Source: an uncultured Alphaproteobacteria bacterium (lineage in GTDB: Bacteria; Pseudomonadota; Alphaproteobacteria; UBA7985; CAJQQZ01). Taken from it: a stretch of 32,564 nt of DNA. Below, piece after piece: positions 16,880 through 25,017 of this stretch (positions are counted from its first letter, which is position 1; each line of letters opens with the position of its first letter). The stretch is taken from assembly GCA_905480575.1 (NCBI GenBank), contig CAJQQZ010000073.1, positions 1 through 32,564 of the forward strand. Direction: 5' to 3'. A model generated the notes under the pieces. It was given only the letters and a program-made list of their open reading frames with translations. It did not search any database and was not told the origin of the DNA. Made by a program: the position numbers and the translations under genes.

Positions 16880-18151
16880 TTAAACCCTGATTTCGGTCAT
16901 GCCGCCCATATAAGGCTGTAAAACTTCAGGAATAGCAATGGAGCCATCTTCGCGCTGGTAATTCTCCATAACAGCAATCAAACAGCGTCCTGTCGCCAAG
17001 CCAGAACCGTTGAGAGCGTGAACAAACTGTGTCTGTTTCTCGCCCGTAGGGCGGAATCTTGCCTTCATACGCCGCGCCTGAAAGTCCCCACAGTTAGAGC
17101 AAGAAGAAATTTCACGATAGTTCCCCTGGCCCGGTAACCAAACCTCAAGGTCATAGGTTTTACGCGCACCAAAGCCCATATCGCCACTGCAGAGCAGCAT
17201 GGCACGGTAATGAAGCCCAAGCCGTTGGAGAATTGTTTCAGCGCAAGACGTCATACGCTGATGCTCTTCCTCTGATTGATCCGGATGAGCGATCGAAACA
17301 AGCTCGACCTTGTGGAATTGATGCTGACGGAACATACCTCTTGTATCTTTACCCGCAGATCCCGCCTCTGATCTGAAACAAGGGGAGAAAGCCGTAAAGC
17401 GTAGAGGCAGCTTGCTTTCGTCCAGGATTTGCTCTCGTGCGAGGTTCGTCAGCGGAACCTCAGACGTCGGGATCAGCCAAAAGCCCTCTTCCGTGCGGAA
17501 CAAATCTTCCGCAAATTTCGGAAGCTGGCTCGTGCCATACAGCGCTTCATCACGAACCAAGTAAGGTGGGACGATTTCCGTGTAACCAAACTCTTCTGTA
17601 TGCGTGTTCAGCATGAATTGGATCAAAGCACGCTCGAGACGCGCTAGAGCACCGCGCAAGACAACAAAGCGAGCACCAGAAATCTTGCCCGCGATGTCGA
17701 AGTCCATCAATCCCAGCTGTTCACCGAGATCAAAGTGTTGTTTTGCTTCAAAATTTAACGTTGGTTTCTCGCCCCACTGGCGAACTTCCACATTATCTTC
17801 TTCATCAGCACCCGTTGGAACTTCGTCAAAAGGTAGATTCGGCAAAGCTGATAACTTGTCAGTCAAGTCAGCTGTCTGACGGCGTTCTTGATCTTCCAAC
17901 TCGCCAATACGGTCTTTGATTGAGGCCACTTCAGCCATCAAAGCATCAACATCACCGCCTTCACGTTTGACCTTACCGATTGACTTGGACGCGGCGTTGC
18001 GACGGTTTTGGAGTTCCTGTAATTCAGTCTGCGTCGACCGCAGCTGCTCATCCTGTGCCAAGATTTCAGAAGAAAGAGCGTCCAGCCCACGTTTAGCGAG
18101 GCCAGCGTCAAAAGCTTCAGGTTCTTGTCGGATAAGTCGTATATCGTGCAT
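16880..18151 (-). CDS. serS: Serine--tRNA ligase
   Basis: This class II synthetase charges tRNA-Ser. The 423-residue protein has the N-terminal coiled-coil arm (residues about 25-105, including [24 protein letters not shown]) that holds the long variable arm of the tRNA. Motif 2 is [26 protein letters not shown] and is complete. Motif 3 is [35 protein letters not shown] is the usual serine-pocket region. Nothing is missing. It is the first gene of the serS-surE-pcm group and is separated from tatC by 111 bases. Confidence 0.97.
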   Translation of the reverse strand: MHDIRLIRQEPEAFDAGLAKRGLDALSSEILAQDEQLRSTQTELQELQNRRNAASKSIGKVKREGGDVDALMAEVASIKDRIGELEDQERRQTADLTDKLSALPNLPFDEVPTGADEEDNVEVRQWGEKPTLNFEAKQHFDLGEQLGLMDFDIAGKISGARFVVLRGALARLERALIQFMLNTHTEEFGYTEIVPPYLVRDEALYGTSQLPKFAEDLFRTEEGFWLIPTSEVPLTNLAREQILDESKLPLRFTAFSPCFRSEAGSAGKDTRGMFRQHQFHKVELVSIAHPDQSEEEHQRMTSCAETILQRLGLHYRAMLLCSGDMGFGARKTYDLEVWLPGQGNYREISSCSNCGDFQARRMKARFRPTGEKQTQFVHALNGSGLATGRCLIAVMENYQREDGSIAIPEVLQPYMGGMTEIRV

Positions 18152-18262
18152 GATTGGGCACCAATTTATTTGGAATTTACAGGAGTCGTGTCGGCTTTAT
18201 AAGCTGACAGTCAAAAGAGGTCTAGTATTGAGGAGTATCGAAAGGGAGGAAGCGGTGAGAAG

Positions 18263-19165
18263 TTAGGACTTCTCGACCATTCCATCATCGTCTTCTTCGT
18301 CAAACTCGTCATCATCTTCACCCCAGATGCTCTCATCTTCATCATCGTCATCATCGTCATCCCATTCATCGTCGCCACGGGATTTTTCAATCATTTTGAC
18401 GAGGTAGATGGAAATCTCATAGAGAGCGATAATCGGAATTGCGAGAGAGAATTGAGAGATTGGATCCGGTGGTGTGAAGACCGCTGCTACGACGAACACG
18501 CCTAGAATAGCGTACTTACGTTTTGCGGCCAGACCCTTGGCACTGACCATACCCACACGAGCCATCAACGTCAAAAGAACGGGTAGCTGGAAACAAGCAC
18601 CAAAGGCCAACATCAGCCCCATCACAAGGCTTAAGTATTCACTAACCTTGGCTTCCAACTGAATGGGGAGACCACCGTTAGAAGGGTCCGTGATTTCGTA
18701 GCCTAGGAGGAACTTCCAGGCGAAAGGCATCATAATGTAGTAAACGAGCGCGGCACCGAGAGCGAAAAGAACGGGTGTTGCGATCAGGAACGGTGCGAAA
18801 GCTGATTTTTCATTGCGGTAAAGACCAGGAGCCACAAATTTCCAGATCTGCGCCAACAAGAATGGGCTTGTGACAGCCAAACCAAAGAAGAAACCGATCT
18901 TGATCTTGGTAATGAACCATTCCGCAACACCGGTAAAGATCATGCGGCGCGTACATTCGCCTTCTGCCTGATCTCCGCACAGCGCTTCATAAAGTGGCGC
19001 TGAGAGCCATTCATAGAGTGGTGTCGAGATAACAAAGCCGACAATCGTCGTTGCGACCAAAGCAAGCGCACAATAAAGCAAACGCTTGCGCAGCTCAGAG
19101 AGATGCTCATGCAAAGGCATCTGGCTGTCTTCGACTGCACTTTCTGTTGTATCGGCTTCGGTCAC
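18263..19165 (-). CDS. tatC: Sec-independent translocase protein TatC
   Basis: TatC recognises twin-arginine signal peptides and forms the core of the Tat pore. The 300-residue protein has six spans with the N-terminal MPLHEHLSELRKRLLYCALAL, the FEATURE-like IWKFVAPGLYRNEK and the helix pair ending in PIIALYEISIYLV. After the last span comes a very acidic cytoplasmic tail of about 45 residues (GDDEWDDDDDDDEDES, then EDDDEFDEEDDDG). Such a tail is far longer and more acidic than in E. coli TatC. The start is GTG19165, read as Met. The gene is third in tatA-tatB-tatC. See the finding on tail charge. Confidence 0.95.
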   Translation of the reverse strand: MTEADTTESAVEDSQMPLHEHLSELRKRLLYCALALVATTIVGFVISTPLYEWLSAPLYEALCGDQAEGECTRRMIFTGVAEWFITKIKIGFFFGLAVTSPFLLAQIWKFVAPGLYRNEKSAFAPFLIATPVLFALGAALVYYIMMPFAWKFLLGYEITDPSNGGLPIQLEAKVSEYLSLVMGLMLAFGACFQLPVLLTLMARVGMVSAKGLAAKRKYAILGVFVVAAVFTPPDPISQFSLAIPIIALYEISIYLVKMIEKSRGDDEWDDDDDDDEDESIWGEDDDEFDEEDDDGMVEKS

Positions 19166-19192
19166 TTGAATTCGGTCTCTTTTACCATTTCA

Positions 19193-19786
19193 CTAGCTCT
19201 TCTTCGTTGGCTTGCTAGCTGGTTTGGTTGTTTTTTTAGGTGCCGCCTTGGCGGTACTTGTTTTGGCTTTAGCCGGTGCCTTCTTCGCCGTCTCTTTTTT
19301 CACAGCTGCTTTTTTGGGTGCAGAGGTTTTAGCGCTGGCAGTTTTCGGCTTGGCAGAGGATTTTGCTTTAGACTTAGGTTTAGCTTCAGCCTTGCCGCCT
19401 TTTTTGGCTTTACTATCGTCATCGGCCTTAGCAGGTTCAGCGGCTTTCTTTGTCTCAGAACTCGCCATAAATGACGCCTTCTGATACTCGCCTTCTTGAG
19501 CGATTTCGTTCAAGTCTTGCTCAAGTTCACCCTTTGGATCGACGGTCTCACGGATAGATTTTTCGATCGATCCGCTGCTCACATTCTTCAGGATTTTCTT
19601 GGTGTCATCCAAATCGGCTTCCTTGACGAGATCATCCATGCCGGATTGGAACTCGCGCGCGAGGCCACGGACCTGTTTCATCCCGTCGCGAACCGTTTTT
19701 ATGACTTTAGGCAGGTCTTTCGGTCCGACGATCAACAAGGTGACCACGCCGACGATCAGCATTTCCTGCCATCCAATGTCAAACAT
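19193..19786 (-). CDS. tatB: Sec-independent translocase protein TatB
   Basis: TatB pairs with TatC to hold Tat substrates. At 197 residues it starts MFDIGWQEMLIVGVVTLLIVGPKDLP, the standard membrane span with the conserved Glu8 and GP hinge, followed by an amphipathic helix to about residue 60. The C-terminal half (from about residue 105) is low-complexity Lys/Ala/Ser/Thr (KAKKGGKAEAKPKSK, then KKAAVKKETAKKAPAK) and strongly basic. A basic tail is common in alphaproteobacterial TatB, but here it faces an equally extreme acidic TatC tail encoded next to it. The gene lies 36 bases after tatA. Confidence 0.93.
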   Translation of the reverse strand: MFDIGWQEMLIVGVVTLLIVGPKDLPKVIKTVRDGMKQVRGLAREFQSGMDDLVKEADLDDTKKILKNVSSGSIEKSIRETVDPKGELEQDLNEIAQEGEYQKASFMASSETKKAAEPAKADDDSKAKKGGKAEAKPKSKAKSSAKPKTASAKTSAPKKAAVKKETAKKAPAKAKTSTAKAAPKKTTKPASKPTKKS

Positions 19787-19821
19787 GAGAAGCTTTCGTT
19801 CTGAAAGGAGTATAAGTCAGC

Positions 19822-20055
19822 TTACTTATCTGCTGGTTTATCAGTAGCTTTGCCTTCAGGCTCTTCGATGACTTTGTTCTCATCTTCAGCACTGTCGTCT
19901 TTAAGACCTTTTTTGAACGAAGTGATGCCTTTGCCCAGATCTTTCATCAAGGCCGGAATCTTACCGCGGCCACCAAAGAGCAGCAGTGCAATCACCAATA
20001 CAATAGCCCAATGCCAGATGCTCGTAGCGCCAATTATCCCAAATGTATGCAACAC
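19822..20055 (-). CDS. tatA: Sec-independent translocase protein TatA
   Basis: TatA oligomers form the passage for folded Tat substrates. The 77-residue protein has the membrane span in [18 protein letters not shown], the hinge FGGRGKIP and the amphipathic helix [20 protein letters not shown], with a short charged tail. No ATG is near the start. AAGGAG lies 8 bases before GTG20055 but only 2 bases before GTG20061, so I choose GTG20055; GTG20061 would add two residues. First gene of tatABC; the promoter probably lies in 20062-20182. Confidence 0.92.
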   Translation of the reverse strand: MLHTFGIIGATSIWHWAIVLVIALLLFGGRGKIPALMKDLGKGITSFKKGLKDDSAEDENKVIEEPEGKATDKPADK

Positions 20056-20182
20056 AGTCACAGCTCCTTAGAAATAGAATTGTTAGCTTAGTCGAACCAA
20101 CTTTGAACGCCTTTTGCATCAAAGATTATAGGCCCGCAAGTCTTTGAACACGAAAGCGGCATTTTTACCGATTCCATCGCTT

Positions 20183-21253
20183 TTATGTGGTCGCACTTCG
20201 CTCAAATACAAAGGTTAACTCGTTATTAACGCCCAATCCGAACTTCTCGCCGATCTCTGGCAAGAAATTGCCCTGCACTCTGGCATGGATATGGATCGGA
20301 TGTTCTTCGTCTAACAGAGTCAAGTGCATCAGGCTAGACTTGCCCAGTAACCTAGACGTCTCGACCTCGGCCATCGGCATGCCTTCGAACAAGGTGTCAC
20401 AGGGGCAGAGGTGAATCGCTTCAGGCCTGATGAGGACATCAACCTCTGTATTATCGGGCAGTTCTGTCGAGCGAATTGCGCCGAGCGGCGTGATGATTTC
20501 ACCATCTTTAGCTTCACCCGGAACCATGTTGATTTCACCAAAGAATGAGGCTGCAAAAGGATTCTTCGGATTGAAATAAAGCTCTTGCGGCGTGCCCTCT
20601 TGCACGACCTGGCCCTTGTCCATCAGAACAATCCGGTCGCCCATGAACATCGCCTCTTCGGGGTCATGGGTCACCAGTACAGCCGCCGCTTGAGATTCCT
20701 TGATTAGGTGCAACGTGTCGTCCCGCATTTCAGCCCTGAGCGAGATATCCAACCCTGAGAAGGGTTCATCCAATAACAGAAGCTTAGGTTTTGTGACCAA
20801 CGCTCTGGCGAGCGCTACGCGTTGTTGCTGACCACCGGACAGCATATGGGGATAATGCTCTTCGTAGCCATCCATTGAGACGCGCTTTAAGGCAGCCCTT
20901 GCTGCTGGCAGACGCTCGGCTTTTGGCAAGGCCTTCAAACCAAAAGCTACATTCTTCAAAACGGTCAAATGGGGGAACAGCGCATAGTCCTGAAACATAA
21001 AAGCGACATTGCGTTTTTCCGGCGGCAGAAAGGTCTTCTGGTCTGTTACCACCTTTCCATCAATTCGAACTTCGCCGCTTTCGGGTTGTTCAAGACCAGC
21101 CGCCATGCGCAGGCTCGTTGTTTTGCCACAGCCGGACGGACCCAACAGGCAGACGACCTCGCCTGGCTCAAGCCGAAGACTCATACCATCCAGTGCTACA
21201 AAATTCTTGTAGGTCAGTCGAACATTGGCCAGTTCGAGGGCAGCTTCAGGCAT
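20183..21253 (-). CDS. ABC transporter ATP-binding protein (FbpC/PotA-like)
   Basis: This 356-residue ATPase subunit belongs to the importer class. It has Walker A GPSGCGKTT at 38-46, Q-loop FMFQDYALFPHL, signature LSGGQQQRVALARAL, Walker B LLLLDEPFSGLD and the H-loop in VLVTHDPEEAM. A C-terminal TOBE-like domain (VLIRPEAIHLCP onward) is present, as in iron(III), spermidine or thiosulfate uptake ATPases. ATG21253 is chosen because the protein then begins at the domain (MPEAALELANVRLTY) and overlaps the scpB stop by 8 bases. The open frame to 21298 adds an unlikely leader inside scpB. No permease or binding-protein gene is in the window, so its partners are elsewhere and the substrate is not known. 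Confidence 0.88.
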   Translation of the reverse strand: MPEAALELANVRLTYKNFVALDGMSLRLEPGEVVCLLGPSGCGKTTSLRMAAGLEQPESGEVRIDGKVVTDQKTFLPPEKRNVAFMFQDYALFPHLTVLKNVAFGLKALPKAERLPAARAALKRVSMDGYEEHYPHMLSGGQQQRVALARALVTKPKLLLLDEPFSGLDISLRAEMRDDTLHLIKESQAAAVLVTHDPEEAMFMGDRIVLMDKGQVVQEGTPQELYFNPKNPFAASFFGEINMVPGEAKDGEIITPLGAIRSTELPDNTEVDVLIRPEAIHLCPCDTLFEGMPMAEVETSRLLGKSSLMHLTLLDEEHPIHIHARVQGNFLPEIGEKFGLGVNNELTFVFERSATT

Positions 21254-21932
21254 CCTGGTCTTCCGCAGAAACGGTGTCATCCGCTTCGATATGGTCAATC
21301 GAAGTGTTTACTTCAACACCAGCCTCGCCTTCTTCTGAATCCAGAGGGCCTTGTTGGTCAACTTCCATTGATGCACCCATGGCTTCGCTCGCCAGGGAAG
21401 CACGACTGTCCAACAGACCTGACGCCTTCAATTCATCGATGCCGGGTAGGTCTTTCGTGGTTTCCAATCCAAACTGATCAAGAAAGGCAACTGTTGTGCC
21501 CCAAGTCGACGGACGTCCAGGGATCTGGCGACGGCCTTTCAGCTCGATCCAACCAAGTTCCAACAAGGTGTCGATTGTCCCCCTGGAGATTTGGACCCCG
21601 CGAATTTCTTCGATTTCAGGTCTGGTCACAGGTTGATGATAGGCAATAATTGACAGAGTCTCTAACGCCGCCCGAGACAGCCTGCGACGCACGGTTTTTT
21701 CAATCTTCAATTCTTCCGCGAGATCAGCCGCTGTTCTGAATGCCCAGGCCTTGTCAATTTTAAGCAGGTTCACCCCTCTATTCGAATAGAGGTCAGACAG
21801 CTCCAGCAATAAAGCCTCTGTGTCGGTGCCTTCTGGCATGTGATAGGAGAAATCTTTTGTTGTCACCGGATTGTCGCTTGCAAAGAGCAATGCTTCTAAC
21901 AACCTGATCTTGTCAAAATGATTCATTGTCAT
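21246..21932 (-). CDS. scpB: Segregation and condensation protein B
   Basis: ScpB is the winged-helix kleisin partner in the SMC-ScpA-ScpB condensin that organises the chromosome. The core reads LLEALLFASDNPV, then RRRLSRAALETLSIIAYHQPVTRPEIEEIRGV and GRPSTWGTTVAFLDQFGL; both winged-helix domains are intact. A C-terminal acidic tail of about 60 residues (SEEGEAGVEVNTS onward) is longer than in many homologues. ATG21932 is used, 10 bases after the scpA stop (228 residues). An in-frame ATG at 21992 would overlap scpA by 50 bases and is less likely. Overlap with the ABC gene is 8 bases. Confidence 0.92.
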   Translation of the reverse strand: MTMNHFDKIRLLEALLFASDNPVTTKDFSYHMPEGTDTEALLLELSDLYSNRGVNLLKIDKAWAFRTAADLAEELKIEKTVRRRLSRAALETLSIIAYHQPVTRPEIEEIRGVQISRGTIDTLLELGWIELKGRRQIPGRPSTWGTTVAFLDQFGLETTKDLPGIDELKASGLLDSRASLASEAMGASMEVDQQGPLDSEEGEAGVEVNTSIDHIEADDTVSAEDQDA

Positions 21933-21942
21933 AGGGTACGGA

Positions 21943-22752
21943 TCACTCTGTTTTACTTCTCGACTGATTATCCCGAATGTAAATTGGCCCAAACAGCTCG
22001 TCCTGCCTCAGGTCAAGTTGCCCAGTTCGTACCAATTCGAGCGAGGCCACGAAAAAAGACGCCTTAGCAGACTTCTGCTGCATCACACCACGCAGATCCG
22101 TTGGCATAAATTCTGACAAAACAGTCCATGAAGGAATTTTTGACGAGAACGACCTTAGTTTCTCGAGCGCAGCCTCATAGGTGTAGATCTCTGCACGTTC
22201 AAACGGCATGGCAACCTGCTCGGAACGGCGTTGCTGACGCCCATAGGCCTGTAAAAGGTCATAAAGATTGCAGTTGAGCTCAGAGTTCTTAACGACTTCA
22301 ATCTCTTGAGGCTCACCCCGCACAAAAAAGTGCGTGCCTAGTTGCGCGCGTTCCATCAGCTTAGCACTGGCTTCACGCATGGCCTGCAACCGTCGCAATT
22401 GAAAAGCCAATTCCGCCGCCATCTCAGCGCCACTAGGCTCATCTTCGCCTTTTGGTTCAGGGATCAAGAGCCTGGATTTGAGATAGGCCAACCAAGCGGC
22501 CATTACTAGGTAGTCAGCAGCCAATTCAAGATCGATACGTTGAGCTTTCCTGACGAAGACCAAATACTGCTCAACCAACTCCAGAATGGAGATCTGAACC
22601 AAGTCGATTTTCTTGTCACGCGCCAGCGACAACAATAAATCAATTGGCCCCTCAAAACCATTGAGTTGCAGCTGTAATCGTTCTCGGTCCGCGTCGACAT
22701 CGGGAAAGCCGGGGTCCTCTGACCATATGTCCGATGAATCTTGATCTGCCAC
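21943..22752 (-). CDS. scpA: Segregation and condensation protein A
   Basis: ScpA is the kleisin that bridges the SMC heads. The 269-residue protein opens with an acidic leader, then the characteristic LNGFEGPIDLLLSLARDKKIDLVQISILELVEQYL and AADYLVMAAWLAYLKSRLLIP. A charged middle region and a C-terminal winged helix (FFVASLELVRTGQLDLRQDELFGPIYI) follow. Length and order are normal. It is directly followed by scpB and preceded by a site-2 protease gene, where many relatives carry nagZ. Confidence 0.94.
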   Translation of the reverse strand: MADQDSSDIWSEDPGFPDVDADRERLQLQLNGFEGPIDLLLSLARDKKIDLVQISILELVEQYLVFVRKAQRIDLELAADYLVMAAWLAYLKSRLLIPEPKGEDEPSGAEMAAELAFQLRRLQAMREASAKLMERAQLGTHFFVRGEPQEIEVVKNSELNCNLYDLLQAYGRQQRRSEQVAMPFERAEIYTYEAALEKLRSFSSKIPSWTVLSEFMPTDLRGVMQQKSAKASFFVASLELVRTGQLDLRQDELFGPIYIRDNQSRSKTE

Positions 22753-22794
22753 GTTCTGAAGTACTGCCTTTGCCTGAATTTTGGATTTGGGCGA

Positions 22795-23484
22795 CTAACC
22801 GCCAATTAAAAATCGAAAGAAGGGTAGCACGAACTCAATCGGCTTCCAAACCAACCAATCAAATGGGTGGAAATTGATTCCTGCTCTTTCCAACAACATC
22901 GGCAGCAACAAGAAACCACCGATGATGATCATGAAGCCGTATTTTTCCAATCCCGCCAATGCTTTAGCGAATGGCATTGGTAACAATCCAACCGCAATTC
23001 GACCGCCATCCAAGGGGGGAATTGGTATCAAATTGAAGAATGCGAGTACCAAATTGAAGATAATCGCCGCCTCAAACATACTTGTGAGCCAAGTAGCAAT
23101 CGTCGAATCGGCAAACCCATTCACCACGCCATATCCAATTGCGGCGACCATCGCGAGAACGAAATTAACGGCTGGTCCGGCTGCAGCCACTAAAACCATA
23201 TCCCTCTTGGGATTGCGAAGTCGCCCGAAATGAACAGGAACAGGCTTCGCCCAACCAAATAAGAATCCGCCCGGCAACAAAATGCAGATAAGCGGGAACA
23301 GAATTGTCCCCATCGGGTCAACATGAACAAGCGGATTGAAGCTCACTCTCCCTAGTTTATAGGCCGTATCATCGCCTAACTTGTTGGCTGCCCAAGCATG
23401 AGCTGCTTCGTGCAATGTAATCGCAATCAACACAGGCAAGGCCCAAATCGAAATGCGTTCAGCGAGTTGAATTAGATCAGGCAT
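22795..23484 (-). CDS. Site-2 protease family (M50) membrane metalloprotease
   Basis: This 229-residue polytopic protein has the zinc motif HEAAH at residues 25-29 inside the first span. A second conserved motif, NLIPIPPLDGGRI, supplies the third ligand (Asp). This is the short M50 branch without PDZ domain, resembling archaeal and Bacillus SpoIVFB-type proteins rather than RseP. Such proteases cut within membrane spans, but the substrate here is unknown. ATG23484 is chosen because the open frame to 23520 adds only an unlikely leader. It lies between the SPOR-protein gene and scpA. In relatives the beta-hexosaminidase gene nagZ usually occupies this interval, and it is absent here. Confidence 0.88.
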   Translation of the reverse strand: MPDLIQLAERISIWALPVLIAITLHEAAHAWAANKLGDDTAYKLGRVSFNPLVHVDPMGTILFPLICILLPGGFLFGWAKPVPVHFGRLRNPKRDMVLVAAAGPAVNFVLAMVAAIGYGVVNGFADSTIATWLTSMFEAAIIFNLVLAFFNLIPIPPLDGGRIAVGLLPMPFAKALAGLEKYGFMIIIGGFLLLPMLLERAGINFHPFDWLVWKPIEFVLPFFRFLIGG

Positions 23485-23565
23485 AACGACTGCACCCAAA
23501 AAGAAAATAGGCGGACCCAATAGCCCGCCTGTCGTCAGAGTTCAATTAGGATCGTTAGATCGGCC

Positions 23566-25017
23566 TTACTTCTTAACTGGAATACAGTATTTCTCACCGC
23601 GCTTCAAAAGCTGAGAACAGAGATCCTGGGCCGTAATCTTGTTTGGGATCGGTCCAGCCTGTAGTCGGAACCACACGCCGCTGCTGATCTCTACACGCTG
23701 TACACGCAACACCATATCGCCCAACAGTTCTGGATGCTTGCGTTGCATGCGTTTCCATTCTGCCTTCGCGCTTTCTGGTTTGCGGAATGATGCTGTCTGA
23801 ATGCCGAAAGGACCTAGAACCTGGTTTGGTAACAGGGCCGGTGCTTGCGGCGTGCTCGGTACTGCCGGAGCGTCGCTCAGGGTTCCCGTGTCCAGCTGCA
23901 CCAATTGTACAACTGGCTCATTTAATCGCACAGGATCAACAGCCGCTGGGTCGTAGACCTTCGTGCCACCATTGTACAAACCAAGAAGAGCCGGTGCCTC
24001 TTGCACCACCGTTTCGTCGATAATGATCGGGCGTGAACCATCGAAACTAACACGGTCTGCAGCTAAATTTTCGATGCTTAATGTGCCTTCGCTGACGGCC
24101 CAGTTGGCTGACGACGCTGTAACAGCCGTTGGCAATTCGGGCGCTGGTACAAGCTTGTCTTCCAAAGGAGCGGCATCAAGACCGTTTAGAACCAGTTTGT
24201 CCTGGTCCGGCACTTTGATGCCCCCAGCGACTTCTGGTCTAGAACGCTCCGCAACTTCTGACACCTTGATTAACGGCACCGCTGCTTGGGCAACGGTGAC
24301 AGGCTTTGAAAATTCAATCGCCGCATAGCTGGCGGCAGTCAAAAAGGCAACGCAAGCCATCGCTACAAAAACCGGCACTCGGTATGTCTTCCAAGCAATC
24401 GGCAACCTAGAACGACCGCGGCGCTTTTCACCTTCAGCAAACGAATGCAAAGGCAAGTCATCTTGCTCTGCCGCAAAAGAAGATTGAAAATCATGCTGAC
24501 CAATCAAATTGGAGCGACGGTCGAAATCAAGGGGTTCATTTGCAACCTCTGCCGAGACTGAAAGGTGGTCGTCCCAATCTGGTTCGCCCAGCGGTGATTG
24601 GTTTTGCAAAGATTGGCTTCGCAAAAACTGATCCTGCTTTAGATCACTACGCGCTGAGTTACCTTCCGTAAACTCACGCACCTTGTCGACGCTACCATGG
24701 TCGAACCCACGACCGTGCAAACGATTTGACGGCACAGGTTCAGTCGGGTCGAAAGCAGCCTGACTGTTTACAGTCGGATTAGATGCTTCATCCAGAGCCT
24801 TCTGAAACTCTTCTGCAATACGTGGACTAGCCTCGCCCAACTGGTCAAGGTTATGCCAAAATGATGAAATCGGATCATTGAACTGGGAACTATTGCCAAC
24901 GATAGAATGATCGTCAACAGAGACTGCTTCATTTACGTCCGCCGTCTGCTCGTCTTTGTCCATGAACTCCCGATTTTGAGGGCCGTAATTTGCCCCGGGT
25001 GTTCTTCTAAAATGCAT
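23566..25017 (-). CDS. SPOR-domain membrane protein
   Basis: This 483-residue protein has a long acidic, low-complexity cytoplasmic N-terminus, one span near residues 207-230 (VPVFVAMACVAFLTAASYAAI) and a periplasmic Pro/Val-rich linker. The C-terminal SPOR domain (about 405-480) reads GPFGIQTASFRKPESAKAEW. SPOR domains bind denuded glycan strands at the division site, so a septal role is likely. ATG25017 overlaps the argS stop by one base (TAATG), a translational-coupling arrangement. The position between argS and scpA is typical of alphaproteobacteria. Confidence 0.88.
   Translation of the reverse strand: MHFRRTPGANYGPQNREFMDKDEQTADVNEAVSVDDHSIVGNSSQFNDPISSFWHNLDQLGEASPRIAEEFQKALDEASNPTVNSQAAFDPTEPVPSNRLHGRGFDHGSVDKVREFTEGNSARSDLKQDQFLRSQSLQNQSPLGEPDWDDHLSVSAEVANEPLDFDRRSNLIGQHDFQSSFAAEQDDLPLHSFAEGEKRRGRSRLPIAWKTYRVPVFVAMACVAFLTAASYAAIEFSKPVTVAQAAVPLIKVSEVAERSRPEVAGGIKVPDQDKLVLNGLDAAPLEDKLVPAPELPTAVTASSANWAVSEGTLSIENLAADRVSFDGSRPIIIDETVVQEAPALLGLYNGGTKVYDPAAVDPVRLNEPVVQLVQLDTGTLSDAPAVPSTPQAPALLPNQVLGPFGIQTASFRKPESAKAEWKRMQRKHPELLGDMVLRVQRVEISSGVWFRLQAGPIPNKITAQDLCSQLLKRGEKYCIPVKK

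Noticed and set aside
20969-21649. Plus-strand open frame opposite the ABC ATPase and scpB.
   Set aside because: It is antisense to two well-supported genes and has no recognisable motif.
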